Notes: a model not told the origin generated them from the sequence alone. A stretch of 17,450 nt of DNA from Porticoccaceae bacterium UBA1989 (GCA_002335945.1 DDDD01000153.1:1-17450); one strand, 5' to 3'; counted from the stretch's first letter, positions 7,421 to 16,399 are shown. Numbers and translations: made by a program.

Positions 7421-9192
7421 GATCAACCTGGGTTACCCCCGGTGGGGTTCATCCACCCGAAAACAAACATCAATCGCTAACCATGCCGATTGGCAGCTTG
7501 CCGATCCCAGAGAAATTACTGGTGCCGCTCAGTCAGCATATTGGCGCACCGGCAAAAGCCTGTGTAAAGGTAGGTGCAAAAGTACTTAAGGGCCAAAAAA
7601 TCGCCGAGGCTACAGGGGCAGTGTCTGTGCCTATGCACGCACCAACCTCCGGTACCGTCACCGCCATCGAAGACCGACCCATTGCCCATTCATCGGGCAT
7701 GTCTGCGCCCTGCATCGAAATCACCAGCGATGGTAAAGACACCTGGATCGACCATAAAGGCGTTGCAGATTTTGAACATGCCAGCCCGCAGGCCTTAACG
7801 AAAACTATTGCCGATGCTGGTATTGCCGGCATGGGTGGCGCAGGTTTTCCCTCCGCTATAAAGCTCAGCCCCGGTCATCGGCGCCCCATCAATACGCTGA
7901 TTATTAATGCCACCGAATGTGAGCCCTATATCACTGCCGATGACTCTGCTATTCGCGAACGCGCTGCAGAAATAATTACCGGCATTGGTATTCTCAGCCA
8001 TATTCTCGGCAATCCGGTCAACATCCTGATTGGTATCGAAGACAATAAGCCAGAAGCCATTGCTGCTCTAGAACCCCATGTGGCCGACACAGGTATTTCC
8101 GTGGTGTCGTTCCCCACCAAGTACCCTTCAGGCGGCGAAAAGCAACTTATCTACATACTCACCGGCAAAGAATTGCCCAGCGGCCAATTGCCCGCCGACG
8201 CCGGTATGGTGTGCATTAATATAGGTACCACCTACGCGATCAAGCGCGCCGTAGTCAATGGCGAGCCGTTAATATCAAGGGTTACCACCATGACCGGTAA
8301 TGCCTGTGGCATTAATCGCAACTACGAAACATTGATAGGTACACCTGTCAGCCATATGCTGGCCCACAGTGAATTTAACGAACATGCCTGCAGCCGTTTG
8401 GTGATGGGTGGCCCCATGATGGGTTTCAGTCTCACCAGCGCCGAAGTACCCATAGTCAAAACCACCAACTGCATACTGGCTCCCAGTTATTCTGAGATTC
8501 CCGATGACGAGCCCGCACAGGCCTGCATCCGCTGCGGTATGTGTGCCGAAGCCTGCCCAGCATCATTGCTGCCCCAGCAACTATTTTGGTACTCCCAGGC
8601 AGAAGATCACGACCGCCTCGAAGCCCACAACCTGTTCGACTGCATAGAATGTGGTGCCTGCTCCTATGTGTGCCCCAGCAATATTCCTCTGGTGCAATAC
8701 TATCGCCACAGCAAAGGTGAAATCTTAAAGGCCCGGGAAGAGAAGGTTAAGTCAGACCATGCTCGCGAGCGTTTCGAATTTCATCAGCAGCGTATGGAAC
8801 AGGCCGAAAAAGACAAAGAAGCCAAACGCGCAGCACGCCGCGAAGCCGCCGAAAAAGCCAAGGCAACCGTCGCTGCCAATGCAGGCACAGCAAAGGAAGG
8901 TACAGGCCCAGCGCCAGGTTCAGCCGCAGATATAATCGCCGCTGCCCAGGCCCGTGCCGCCGCCAAGCAAGTTAGCCCAGAAGAGCAACAAGCTAAATTT
9001 GAACGCTCCATCGCCGGTGCCGAAATGCGCGTGCAAATGGCCACAGACAAATTAGTCGAAACCAATGCTAAGCAAACTGAAGATCAAAAGAATATTCTTA
9101 ATGCCGCTCTTGAAGGGGCCAAGCAAAAGCTTGAGCAGGCACAGGCGCGCCTCGCCGAGCACGTCAAAAAACACAGTGAGCAGGTTAAGTAA
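7417..9192 (+). CDS. rsxC: Electron transport complex subunit RsxC (RnfC), NADH/FMN/Fe-S subunit
   Basis: Peripheral NADH- and FMN-binding subunit, facing the cytosol. GGVHPPENK near the N-terminus is the RsxC hallmark. The glycine-rich [13 protein letters not shown] (138-150) and the [10 protein letters not shown] stretch (168-176) correspond to the nucleotide/FMN site, as in the NuoF-like fold. [15 protein letters not shown] (236-250) is also typical. Two 4Fe-4S motifs have Cys370-373-376-380 and Cys409-412-415-419. From about residue 435 to the end at 591 the chain is an Ala/Glu/Lys/Gln-rich, charged, probably coiled-coil tail. E. coli RsxC is longer (about 740) with a more extended repetitive tail. 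Start overlaps the rsxB stop by four bases; its stop shares one base with the rsxD start. Confidence 0.96.
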   Translation: MRSTWVTPGGVHPPENKHQSLTMPIGSLPIPEKLLVPLSQHIGAPAKACVKVGAKVLKGQKIAEATGAVSVPMHAPTSGTVTAIEDRPIAHSSGMSAPCIEITSDGKDTWIDHKGVADFEHASPQALTKTIADAGIAGMGGAGFPSAIKLSPGHRRPINTLIINATECEPYITADDSAIRERAAEIITGIGILSHILGNPVNILIGIEDNKPEAIAALEPHVADTGISVVSFPTKYPSGGEKQLIYILTGKELPSGQLPADAGMVCINIGTTYAIKRAVVNGEPLISRVTTMTGNACGINRNYETLIGTPVSHMLAHSEFNEHACSRLVMGGPMMGFSLTSAEVPIVKTTNCILAPSYSEIPDDEPAQACIRCGMCAEACPASLLPQQLFWYSQAEDHDRLEAHNLFDCIECGACSYVCPSNIPLVQYYRHSKGEILKAREEKVKSDHARERFEFHQQRMEQAEKDKEAKRAARREAAEKAKATVAANAGTAKEGTGPAPGSAADIIAAAQARAAAKQVSPEEQQAKFERSIAGAEMRVQMATDKLVETNAKQTEDQKNILNAALEGAKQKLEQAQARLAEHVKKHSEQVK

Positions 9193-10256
9193 TGGCCTTT
9201 AAACAGATCACCTCACCCCATGCTCATGCCGCGCAAAACACCAGCAAGGTAATGCAGCTAGTGCTGTGGGCCACCGTTCCCGGTCTTGCCGCCCTAACAA
9301 TACAGTTTGGCTGGGGCAGCCTGATCAATGTGGTCTTGGCCGTCGTGACTGCCGTGGCCTGCGAAGCCGCTATTCTCAAATTGCGCAAACGCCCAGTCGC
9401 CTTTTATCTGCAAGACTACAGCGCCGTGGTTACCGCCGTATTACTGGGACTGGCACTGCCACCCCTCGCAGCCTGGTGGGTCGTGGTGGTTGGCAGTATG
9501 TTCTCCATTATTATCGCCAAACAACTTTACGGTGGTCTGGGCTATAACCCATTCAACCCCGCCATGGTCGGTTACGTGGTACTACTCATTTCATTCCCCA
9601 TACAGATGACCACTTGGATTACCCCATTGTCCCTGTTGCCAGACGGCGTAAGCCATCCGGGAATTATAGAATCTTTAGGTATTGTATTTAGTGGTTACAG
9701 CCCAGCCGATGGCGTTACCGGTGCCACACCACTCGACGTCTTTAAACACAGCAGCGGCTTAGTGGTCGATCAGATCTATGAAAGCAATCCACTGTTTAGC
9801 CAGGCCGCCTTTGCAGGCGTCGGCTGGGAATGGGTTAACCTTGGCTTTCTGGCAGGCGGCATAGTATTACTGGCTACGCGAATATTTACCTGGCACGGCC
9901 CAGTGGCCATGCTCGCGGCCATCGCAATGATGTCATTACTATTTTGGGATGGCGGCAGTTCAGAAAGCCCCGGCTCACCGCTGATGCACCTGTTCAGCGG
10001 CGCCTCCATGATGGGTGCCTTTTTCATTCTTACCGACCCAGTATCCTCCGCCGTCAGTAATCGCGGACGACTCATTTACGGTGCACTAATTGGTGTGCTG
10101 GTTTATATCATTCGCGCCTGGGGCAACTATCCAGACGCCGTGGCATTCGCTGTACTAATAGCCAACTTTGCCGCACCCTTTATCGATAACTACACATTAC
10201 CGCGCACCTACGGCCATACCGATCGCCGCAGAGCCACAGAAAAAGAGGAAGACTAA
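9192..10256 (+). CDS. rsxD: Electron transport complex subunit RsxD (RnfD), covalent-FMN membrane subunit
   Basis: Integral membrane subunit of 354 residues with about nine to ten transmembrane helices, homologous to NqrB. The motif DGVTGATP (173-180) contains Thr179, the expected site where FMN is joined through a phosphoester bond by the ApbE flavin transferase. Other family marks are [20 protein letters not shown], the [16 protein letters not shown] region and [12 protein letters not shown]. It begins within the rsxC stop (TAATG) and ends within the rsxG start, again TAATG, so each junction overlaps by one base. No apbE gene for flavin attachment is found in this window. Confidence 0.96.
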   Translation: MAFKQITSPHAHAAQNTSKVMQLVLWATVPGLAALTIQFGWGSLINVVLAVVTAVACEAAILKLRKRPVAFYLQDYSAVVTAVLLGLALPPLAAWWVVVVGSMFSIIIAKQLYGGLGYNPFNPAMVGYVVLLISFPIQMTTWITPLSLLPDGVSHPGIIESLGIVFSGYSPADGVTGATPLDVFKHSSGLVVDQIYESNPLFSQAAFAGVGWEWVNLGFLAGGIVLLATRIFTWHGPVAMLAAIAMMSLLFWDGGSSESPGSPLMHLFSGASMMGAFFILTDPVSSAVSNRGRLIYGALIGVLVYIIRAWGNYPDAVAFAVLIANFAAPFIDNYTLPRTYGHTDRRRATEKEED

Positions 10257-10948
10257 TGATTCTTCAGTCCATCCGCTTTAACGCCATCGTGCTCGCAGTA
10301 TTTGCACTGGTCACCGCGATAATTCTGGCCTCCACAGACACCTTAACCCGCGACCGAATCGCCGATTCAGAGCGTAAGGCCGCACAGCGCAAGCTGCTGG
10401 AAATTATTCCCATAGAGCGCCATGACAATGATTTGTTAATGGACGTGCAGCCAATACCCGAACGTTTTTGGACCAAGCTAGGACTCAAAAAAGGCGGTGA
10501 CATTCATATTGCCCGCAGTGATGGCCAGCCCATAGCCGCCATTATTCCCGCCCTTACCCCAGATGGTTACAGCGGCAATATCGCCATGATAATCGGCATC
10601 AACTTTGATGGCACCATCGCTGGCGTGCGCGTCACCGAGCATCGCGAAACTCCAGGCCTAGGTGACAAAGTCGATCTTAAAAAGAGCGACTGGATACTCG
10701 ACTTCAATGGCAAGTCACTGGTTAACCCTGACAAAAGTGGCTGGGATGTCAAAAAGAATGGCGGCGCCTACGACCAGTTTACCGGTGCTACTATTACCCC
10801 AAGAGCAGTAATTCATCAGATAGCCAAAACGTTGGAATACTTTACTGAAGACAGTGAGCGACTATTAATAGAAGCGGCTAAAAGTAAGAACAGCCCTGAG
10901 CAGATAGGCAGCCTTGAGCCAATGCGTATAGAGACAAATAATGAGTGA
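10256..10948 (+). CDS. rsxG: Electron transport complex subunit RsxG (RnfG), covalent-FMN periplasmic subunit
   Basis: A 230-residue protein with one N-terminal membrane helix (about 7-26) and a periplasmic FMN-binding domain, homologous to NqrC. The flavin motif is FTGATITP, with Thr179 as the expected FMN-attachment residue. [21 protein letters not shown] and [14 protein letters not shown] are typical of the family. The C-terminal 35 residues are charged. The gene overlaps rsxD by one base and rsxE by eight bases (10941-10948). Because it uses covalent FMN it depends on an ApbE-type enzyme encoded elsewhere. Confidence 0.96.
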   Translation: MILQSIRFNAIVLAVFALVTAIILASTDTLTRDRIADSERKAAQRKLLEIIPIERHDNDLLMDVQPIPERFWTKLGLKKGGDIHIARSDGQPIAAIIPALTPDGYSGNIAMIIGINFDGTIAGVRVTEHRETPGLGDKVDLKKSDWILDFNGKSLVNPDKSGWDVKKNGGAYDQFTGATITPRAVIHQIAKTLEYFTEDSERLLIEAAKSKNSPEQIGSLEPMRIETNNE

Positions 10949-11654
10949 TGTAACCGCATCAGAAGTCGTCAAAAACGGACTCTGGACCAACAACCCAGCG
11001 CTCGTGCAGCTATTAGGTCTGTGCCCACTCCTAGCCGTGACCGGTTCAGTAGTGAATGCACTGGGTCTAGGCATCGCCACATTAGCAGTGCTAGTAGGCT
11101 CCAACACCATCGTTTCATTAATACGCAACCACGTCAGCGACGCCGTGCGCCTGCCCGCCTTCGTGATTATTATCGCCGCCTTTGTAACCTGCGCCGAACT
11201 GCTTATGAAAGCCTTCACCTATGACCTGTATCAGATACTGGGCATCTTTATCCCACTCATCGTCACCAACTGTGCCATTCTTGGAAGAGCAGAAGCCTTC
11301 GCCAGCAAGAACAAAGTTGGCATCGCCGCATTAGACGGTTTAATGATGGGCCTAGGCTTTTTAGCGGTGTTGGTCGCCCTAGGCGCCATACGTGAACTGC
11401 TGGGATCAGGCACATTATTTGCCGACATGCATCTGCTCTTTGGACCCATGGCATCCACCTGGATGCTGCAGCCCTTTGGCGACAATTACAGCTTTCTAAT
11501 AGTTGTGTTACCGCCTGGCGCATTTTTGGTCACCGGCTTTTTAATTGCCATTAAGAACGCCATCGACACCGCCAATAAGCGCCGAGCAGATGCGCAACGA
11601 GATGCACCGGTCAAAGGCGCGAAACGCATTAGAACCACCGGACATATATCCTAG
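10941..11654 (+). CDS. rsxE: Electron transport complex subunit RsxE (RnfE)
   Basis: Integral membrane subunit of 237 residues and about six helices, paralogous to RsxA. Cys28 ([11 protein letters not shown]) and Cys111 ([15 protein letters not shown]) are the two conserved cysteines expected to share a cluster with those of Rsx[19 protein letters not shown] and [14 protein letters not shown] segments (here [10 protein letters not shown]) fit the family. The tail is basic ([10 protein letters not shown]). It overlaps rsxG by eight bases and is the last gene of the rsx set; the nth gene that follows in E. coli and Pseudomonas is not present. 115 bases separate it from the next plus-strand gene. 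Confidence 0.96.
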   Translation: MSDVTASEVVKNGLWTNNPALVQLLGLCPLLAVTGSVVNALGLGIATLAVLVGSNTIVSLIRNHVSDAVRLPAFVIIIAAFVTCAELLMKAFTYDLYQILGIFIPLIVTNCAILGRAEAFASKNKVGIAALDGLMMGLGFLAVLVALGAIRELLGSGTLFADMHLLFGPMASTWMLQPFGDNYSFLIVVLPPGAFLVTGFLIAIKNAIDTANKRRADAQRDAPVKGAKRIRTTGHIS

Positions 11655-11679
11655 TTAATGGTCAGGGAATAGAAATTAA

Positions 11680-11693
11680 ACTGCTATAGCAGT
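11680..11693. promoter_or_regulatory. 14-bp perfect palindrome between rsxE and the ThDP enzyme gene
   Basis: ACTGCTATAGCAGT is its own reverse complement. It lies 26 bases after the rsxE stop and 77 bases before the next start. There is no T-tract directly after it, so a factor-independent terminator is unlikely; an operator for the downstream gene is possible. A second weak inverted repeat, AAAAACC (11727-11733) with GGTTTTT (11744-11750), lies between the palindrome and the start. Confidence 0.4.
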
Positions 11694-11769
11694 GTCATAA
11701 TTATAAGTATCATAGCTACAGCAGACAAAAACCAAATGGATTAGGTTTTTACCAAGGATAAACAGCAGC

Positions 11770-13434
11770 ATGAATAAAAGCGGTTCCCAGCTAGTGCGCT
11801 ACGCACTAGAGCAGCTCAATATACAACATACCTTCGGCGTGCTCGGTGCCCACAATCGCGACCTTTATAACGCGCTCAACGAATCAACAAGCATCAGCAT
11901 CCATCTGGTCAACCAAGAACTCAGCGCCGCCTTTATGGCCGATGCTATTAGCCGCACCACTCAGAATAATTCAATTGGCGCCATGCTCATTAGCGCCGAC
12001 GCCATCATCAGCCAAGGCATCGCCGAAGCCTTTATTTCTGGTGTGCCCCTACTCATTATCGCCGGCAGTTCAGACCACCAGAACTACGGCATAGACAGCC
12101 AACAACTGCTACAGCCCCTGACCAAAGCCTGCTTTAAAATCACCGAGCATGAAGAAATAATTAGCACAATATTTACGGCTCACCAGATGGCAGTCAGTGG
12201 CAAACCAGGCCCAGTGTTCATCGACATTCCCATCGAATTACAAATGCAAGACGAAGAGCTCGTTCAGCCCCTGCCCGTCCATCTGCACGCCGTCAATGAA
12301 GGTTCCCTAGATCAAGAGCACATAGATCCAAAGCACATAGATCACAGCGCCCAGCAACTTTTCAGCGCTGAACATCCCGCCATATATTGCGGTTGGAAAG
12401 CCACCAGCGCACAGCCAGAACTCATCGCCCTGGCCGAGTTTCTTTCCGCGCCCGTTTGCAACAGTCTGCAGGGCACTAGCGCCTTTCCAGCAAAGCATCC
12501 ATTACATGCCGGACTCATCGTCACCCCAAGCGCCAAGCGCGCCCTAAAAGATTGCGACGCATTACTGCTAGTAGGCACCGCCAGCCACGATGGCATCGAC
12601 CTAGACTATGCAGAGGCCGATTTGCCAGACAATATAATGCAGCTAGAACCAGAGGCGATCAAAGCCCTACTCAGTAAACTGCAAGAAATGCATGCCAATG
12701 CCAATACAAATAAAGAAACCAACGACAACAAAGACCGAGCAACCGCAGTCGCAAAAACCATCGCCAAATATAAAAACGAACAAAAAGAAGACTGGCTAGA
12801 ACACAACAGCAAAGGCCGCGTAAACCCCGCCGTGTTTTTTGATGCCCTAGCCAACGCCACCAACAACGACGCCATCGTCGTCACCGGCCACGGCAACCAC
12901 CGCACACTGGCCGCCGAACTACTGCCCATCAACAATCCCAGAGGCTTTATCTGCCCCACCAGTTTTAACGCCGCGGGCTACTGCGTGCCCGCCGTCAACG
13001 CCATTAAACTCGCCAACCCCAACCAGCAAGTGGTAGGCATAGTAGGCGATGGCGCCATGATAATTAATGGCCTAGAAGCACTCACCGCCGCAAGAGAAAA
13101 ACTTGGCACTATATATTGCCTATTCAATAACAGCCAACCCAACACTGAGAAAAACCTAGGCCATATACACTGGGACGCCTTCGCCGACGCCCTAGAATGC
13201 GGCTACTTCCCCATCGCCAATAACAACGGCATAGACACCATTCTTCGCCGCGCATTAGAAACCGCCGCCCAGGGGCAACCCGTGATAATCGATGTGAGTA
13301 TCGACTACAGCCGTAAATCTTATTACGCCCAAAGCGAAGAAAAAGCAGCGCACGAAAGGCTGCCGAGTAGAGATACATTAGAAATAGTGAAGCGCGCGAT
13401 CGTGCGCAAAATCATGGGTGCAAGAGCGAACTAG
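11770..13434 (+). CDS. Thiamine-diphosphate-dependent enzyme, acetolactate synthase/decarboxylase-like
   Basis: A 554-residue protein with the three-domain layout of the ThDP enzymes related to acetolactate synthase, pyruvate oxidase and benzoylformate decarboxylase. The N-terminal Pyr domain has GVLGAHNRDLYNAL and the catalytic-type Glu50 in VNQELSAAF. The C-terminal PP domain has the ThDP/Mg motif GDG (426-428), then 24 residues, then Asn-Asn (453-454). KPGPVFIDIP (145-154) is a standard block. Two things are unusual: the usual Gly-Pro-Gly-X-X-Asn stretch near residue 80 is replaced by SADAIISQG, and a polar Asn/Lys/Glu-rich stretch occupies about 305-345 between the middle and PP domains. 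Substrate cannot be read from the sequence. AAGGA is ten bases before the ATG. It follows rsxE on the same strand but is probably transcribed separately. Its stop overlaps the convergent VOC gene. Confidence 0.85.
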   Translation: MNKSGSQLVRYALEQLNIQHTFGVLGAHNRDLYNALNESTSISIHLVNQELSAAFMADAISRTTQNNSIGAMLISADAIISQGIAEAFISGVPLLIIAGSSDHQNYGIDSQQLLQPLTKACFKITEHEEIISTIFTAHQMAVSGKPGPVFIDIPIELQMQDEELVQPLPVHLHAVNEGSLDQEHIDPKHIDHSAQQLFSAEHPAIYCGWKATSAQPELIALAEFLSAPVCNSLQGTSAFPAKHPLHAGLIVTPSAKRALKDCDALLLVGTASHDGIDLDYAEADLPDNIMQLEPEAIKALLSKLQEMHANANTNKETNDNKDRATAVAKTIAKYKNEQKEDWLEHNSKGRVNPAVFFDALANATNNDAIVVTGHGNHRTLAAELLPINNPRGFICPTSFNAAGYCVPAVNAIKLANPNQQVVGIVGDGAMIINGLEALTAAREKLGTIYCLFNNSQPNTEKNLGHIHWDAFADALECGYFPIANNNGIDTILRRALETAAQGQPVIIDVSIDYSRKSYYAQSEEKAAHERLPSRDTLEIVKRAIVRKIMGARAN

Positions 13435-13877
13435 TAGCTCTCAATATCCTTAGCAAACAGCATCTCAATATTACGAAACGCCTTAAACTCCAAGTGATTG
13501 CCACTCGGGTCCTTTACAAATAACGTCGCCTGCTCACCCTCACGCCCTTCAAAGCGCACATAGGGTTCAATCACAAACTCAATCCCATTCGCCTTCATCA
13601 TCTCCACCGCCTGCTCGTACTGATCCCATTCCATAATTACACCAAAGTGGGAGGCTGGCACTGCATGGCCATCTACAGAATTGGTGGCAGCGGCAGGATG
13701 ATCTTCAGGGGCGACTAAGTGGGCTACCAGCTGGTGGCCGAAGAAATCGAAGTCTATCCAGCGGTCAGATTCACGGCCGGTGGGGCAGCCTAGGATGCCG
13801 CAATAAAAGCCGCGCGCAGCCTCAAGGTTAGTGACGGGGAAGGCTAGATGGAATCGTGGGTAGGACAAGTTGGTCAT
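13431..13877 (-). CDS. VOC-family (glyoxalase/dioxygenase superfamily) protein
   Basis: A 148-residue protein of the vicinal-oxygen-chelate fold, with two beta-alpha-beta-beta-beta modules. The metal ligands expected from this family can be seen: His10 (RFHLAFPV), His77 (SHFGVIMEW) and Glu130 (GNHLEFKAF). NLEAARGFYCGILGC and FVKDPSGNHLEFK are the classic module signatures. It resembles the small predicted dioxygenases grouped as COG3565 more than glyoxalase I or a fosfomycin-resistance enzyme. The substrate is unknown. Its stop codon lies inside the stop codon region of the ThDP gene: CTAG at 13431-13434 serves both strands. No good ribosome binding site was seen. Confidence 0.88.
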   Translation of the reverse strand: MTNLSYPRFHLAFPVTNLEAARGFYCGILGCPTGRESDRWIDFDFFGHQLVAHLVAPEDHPAAATNSVDGHAVPASHFGVIMEWDQYEQAVEMMKANGIEFVIEPYVRFEGREGEQATLFVKDPSGNHLEFKAFRNIEMLFAKDIESY

Positions 13878-13992
13878 GGTAGCTACTGGCTAGTGGTCTA
13901 AGCAACAATGGTATCACTGGGTCGCAGTTTTTGTTATCCAGAACGTCGGAATTGATAAAAGAACAATCTGGGACCAAGATTCAGAGTCCAAG

Positions 13993-14014
13993 ATTAAGGG
14001 TCAGACCTGATTTA
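13993..14014. repeat. GGGTCAGACC-type short intergenic repeat
   Basis: The segment around ATTAAGGGTCAGACCTGATT contains the small palindrome GGTCAGACC (13999-14007). A related segment, AATTAGGGGTCAGGAAA, lies at 15917-15933, and a weaker one, TTAATGGTCAGGGAAT, follows the rsxE stop near 11655. Motifs with GGGTCAGAC are familiar from dispersed bacterial repeats, some of them REP sequences tied to Y1 transposases; the family assignment here is a guess. Confidence 0.4.
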
Positions 14015-14033
14015 GAATGAAATAGCCTAATAC

Positions 14034-14381
14034 CTAAAGCTCAGCCGCAATCACCGATATTTCCACCAACAAACTCTCTCTCGCCATACTCGCTTGAACA
14101 CAGGCACGCGCAGGCGCATACCCCTCAGGCACCCAGTCGTCCCACACCTCGTTCATCGCGGCAAAATCTTGCATATCCTTGATATAAATAGTCGCAGACA
14201 GTATCTGTGTTCTATCGCTTCCCCCTTGCTCTAGTAATGTATCCACCTTCGCCAGCATAGTTTCCGTCTGCTCTTTGATACCTTGCTCCGCATCTGCGCA
14301 CACCTGGCCACATAAATAAACGGTGCCATTATGTTTCACAATTCTGCTCATGCGTTTCTTTGTTTCAATGCGCTCTATCAA
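14034..14381 (-). CDS. RidA-family (YoaB-like) protein
   Basis: A 115-residue protein of the RidA/YjgF/YER057c family; true RidA members hydrolyse reactive enamine/imine intermediates such as 2-aminoacrylate. Residues [35 protein letters not shown] and the Arg in APARACVQA, equivalent to the RidA active-site Arg, are present. Length and order match E. coli YoaB better than RidA itself, so enzyme activity is uncertain. The start is a TTG (14379-14381) with AAAGG eight bases upstream; this gives the YoaB-like N-terminus, whereas the ATG ten codons inside would remove a conserved beta strand. It lies 76 bases after the ycaQ-like gene on the same strand and may be co-transcribed with it. Confidence 0.9.
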   Translation of the reverse strand: MIERIETKKRMSRIVKHNGTVYLCGQVCADAEQGIKEQTETMLAKVDTLLEQGGSDRTQILSATIYIKDMQDFAAMNEVWDDWVPEGYAPARACVQASMARESLLVEISVIAAEL

Positions 14382-14457
14382 TGCTTATACCTTTCTATGC
14401 TGGATTATTTTGGTGGGCTGTGGCGCTGCACTATGGCAGCTATGGCCCGTCATTATT

Positions 14458-15675
14458 TTATGCGAGGGAGTCTAGCGCACTGCGTAAACGTTGCGTTAGG
14501 TGTTTTGGATAGGCGTTGGTCAGAGACACTGCGTCGCATTGCTGAAACTGTTTGAATTTTTTGATGGCCTCTACAAAGGCTGCAATCAAAAAATCCTCAT
14601 CAAACGGGTGATCTTCCAAGTAGAGTGACTTAATCTCTAGATGGCTGACCTTGCGATGGGCTTTGCAGTCCATGCGCCCAATAAACTCACCCCGATAAAG
14701 TAGCGGCAGAGAAAAGTAGCCATACTGTCGTTTAGCTTCGGGCACATAGCATTCAATTTGATAGTCATATTCAAACAGCGCCCTTAGCCTATCTCGCTGA
14801 ATCACTGCATTGTCGAATGGAGAGAGTATCAGCATGCGGTTACTCATCCTTGGCAACGGGCACTCAAGGGCACCAGACTCCAGAATAAATACCTCACCGC
14901 TACCTAGCTGTATCTGCTCTAAAATTCTCTGTCCCAGCCGATCATTGACTAGGTCTTTTACCGCTCTGCGCAGTTCAGCATTGCGTCGCAGATAGGTAAT
15001 GCCTTTAAGTGACAGCAGCCCTTGGCAGCGCAGCTGTTGATCAACTAGATGTGCCGCGAATTCCTCTATGCTGGGCATCTGAGTATTCACCTGAGAGGGA
15101 AGCACTCGCTCGGTGAGATCGTAGCTCTTCTGAAATCCCTCACGGTTACACACCATAAGGTCCCCTTGCATATACATCTGCTCAAGGGCTTTTTTGGCCG
15201 GTTTCCAATCCCACCAGCCTGTACCTGTTTTTTTGGTCTCGGTTTCTAAATCTCGGGAGCGCAGAGGACCCTCGGAGCGAATACGCGCCAACAGTTCCCG
15301 GATAATTTTCTTATCAGGATTTTTATACCAGTGGGTTAGGCCACTTTTGAGGGCATGCTTGTAGGGTAGGGAAAAACGAAAATCGTCTATGGGCAGAAAG
15401 GCTGCCGCATGAGACCAGTACTCAAAGATGTCGCCATTAAGTAAGAGTTCATTGATCATGGCTGGCTTGAACTTGGGCACTCTAGAATGAAGAACATGGT
15501 GGTGCGCGCGCTCCACCACCGAAATGGTATCGATCTGCACATAACCTAGATGATTAATGGCTTTAAGCGCACCAGCCATTCCGTACCCAAATGGCTGCAC
15601 CTGAAGTAAACCTTGGGCAGCTAGAGAAATGCGGCGTAACCGAGCTAAGGCCTGTGGCTGTGTTATTTCAATCAT
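14458..15675 (-). CDS. YcaQ/AlkX-family winged-helix DNA glycosylase
   Basis: A 405-residue member of the HTH_42 (DUF1006) family; E. coli YcaQ (about 410 residues) removes alkylated bases and unhooks interstrand crosslinks. The Gln-X-Asp catalytic motif is Gln47-Ile48-Asp49, in GYVQIDTISVVERAHHHVLHSR, as in YcaQ/AlkX rather than Gln-X-Gln as in AlkZ. EYWSHAAAFLP, TGTGWWDWKPAKKALEQMY and SPFDNAVIQRDRLRALFEYDYQIECYVP are also characteristic. It probably works in the cytosol on damaged DNA; the sequence cannot distinguish specificity. Its start is an ATG at 15673-15675 with no strong ribosome binding site; the ridA-like gene follows 76 bases downstream. Confidence 0.92.
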   Translation of the reverse strand: MIEITQPQALARLRRISLAAQGLLQVQPFGYGMAGALKAINHLGYVQIDTISVVERAHHHVLHSRVPKFKPAMINELLLNGDIFEYWSHAAAFLPIDDFRFSLPYKHALKSGLTHWYKNPDKKIIRELLARIRSEGPLRSRDLETETKKTGTGWWDWKPAKKALEQMYMQGDLMVCNREGFQKSYDLTERVLPSQVNTQMPSIEEFAAHLVDQQLRCQGLLSLKGITYLRRNAELRRAVKDLVNDRLGQRILEQIQLGSGEVFILESGALECPLPRMSNRMLILSPFDNAVIQRDRLRALFEYDYQIECYVPEAKRQYGYFSLPLLYRGEFIGRMDCKAHRKVSHLEIKSLYLEDHPFDEDFLIAAFVEAIKKFKQFQQCDAVSLTNAYPKHLTQRLRSALDSLA

Positions 15676-15967
15676 GCTTATATTGGCCAGAGGGTAACAT
15701 TAGCATCAGAAACTCTTGTGGCCCGACTACCCTCAATTGGTGGTTAATTTGAAGAACATCCGCACTTCTTATATAAGGATTCGCTCGCGTTATAACACTT
15801 TATGCTTTCACAACGTCGGCCTAGTTAACTGCTGTACCTGCGGATAAACGCCGTTAATAGTTACCCCTAAGCTTTTTACTTGCGGCTAATTTACGGCCAA
15901 TTTATGGCTATATAAATTAATTAGGGGTCAGGAAAGATAACCGCAAAAATCTAACCCATAGAATCTA
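15676..15967. other. Intergenic region, 292 bases, no gene seen
   Basis: This region should hold the promoter of the ycaQ-like gene, but no convincing -35/-10 pair was found. It is AT-rich near 15830-15960. ACCCCTAA near 15862 and TTAGGGGT at 15921-15928 form an inverted pair about 50 bases apart, and a copy of the GGGGTCAG repeat lies at 15921-15931. No open frame has family features. Confidence 0.4.
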
Positions 15968-16399
15968 TTAACCAGCCACAAACCTCAAACGCAACAACGG
16001 CTGCCCTGTCGGTTCATGATGTTTTTCCTCTAGAAGCTCAAAGCCATATCTAGCGTAAAACTTACGACCAATGGTATTAGCCTTAAAAACCTCGAGCTCA
16101 AGACTACTATAAAGCTCATTAGCTTTGTCCATTAAGGCCTTACCAATACCTTTGCCATGATAATTGGGCTGCAGGAACATCGCGCCAATCTCATTACCCA
16201 TCAGAGCAACAAACCCCACGACCTTGCCGTCGAGTTCGGCAACCCAGGTATCTGTATTAGGCATGTATATTTCGGCAATATCTTTGCGTTGTTGGGCCAG
16301 AAAATCTTCTGTCATAAACGGATGGGCTAGTCGAGTCGCTGCCTCCCAAGAAGAGAGCACGGCCTCTAAATCAGAGGTGTTATATTGTCTTATGTTCAC
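15968..16399 (-). CDS. GNAT-family N-acetyltransferase
   Basis: A small single-domain GNAT protein that transfers an acetyl group from acetyl-CoA to an amine. With the TTG start it would have 144 residues, with the GTG start 143. The acetyl-CoA motif A is LQPNYHGKGIGKALMDKA, with the Gly-X-Gly loop (about 81-90), and NTIGRKFYARYGF is motif B. HPFMTEDFLAQQ near residue 27 is common in YiaC/YjaB-like GNATs. The substrate is unknown. I favour the GTG at 16397-16399, nine bases after the GGA in AAAGGA, giving MNIRQYN; a TTG one codon upstream (16400-16402) is also possible. It is flanked by 292- and 290-base gaps and seems transcribed alone. Confidence 0.9.
   Translation of the reverse strand: MNIRQYNTSDLEAVLSSWEAATRLAHPFMTEDFLAQQRKDIAEIYMPNTDTWVAELDGKVVGFVALMGNEIGAMFLQPNYHGKGIGKALMDKANELYSSLELEVFKANTIGRKFYARYGFELLEEKHHEPTGQPLLRLRFVAG

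Noticed and set aside
6860..7426. A 188-codon minus-strand frame opposite rsxB
   Set aside because: It is fully antisense to a gene with all expected cysteine motifs. Its translation shows no recognisable domain.
13431..13877. Fosfomycin- or bleomycin-resistance protein
   Set aside because: Only the general VOC fold and three metal ligands can be seen; the length and motifs fit small predicted dioxygenases better, and there is no resistance context.
15795..15807. ACACTTTATGCTT, identical to part of the E. coli lac promoter
   Set aside because: A 13-base identity to a well-known promoter stretch is not enough; there is no operator or suitably spaced -10, and the flanking genes are on the other strand. 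Probably chance.
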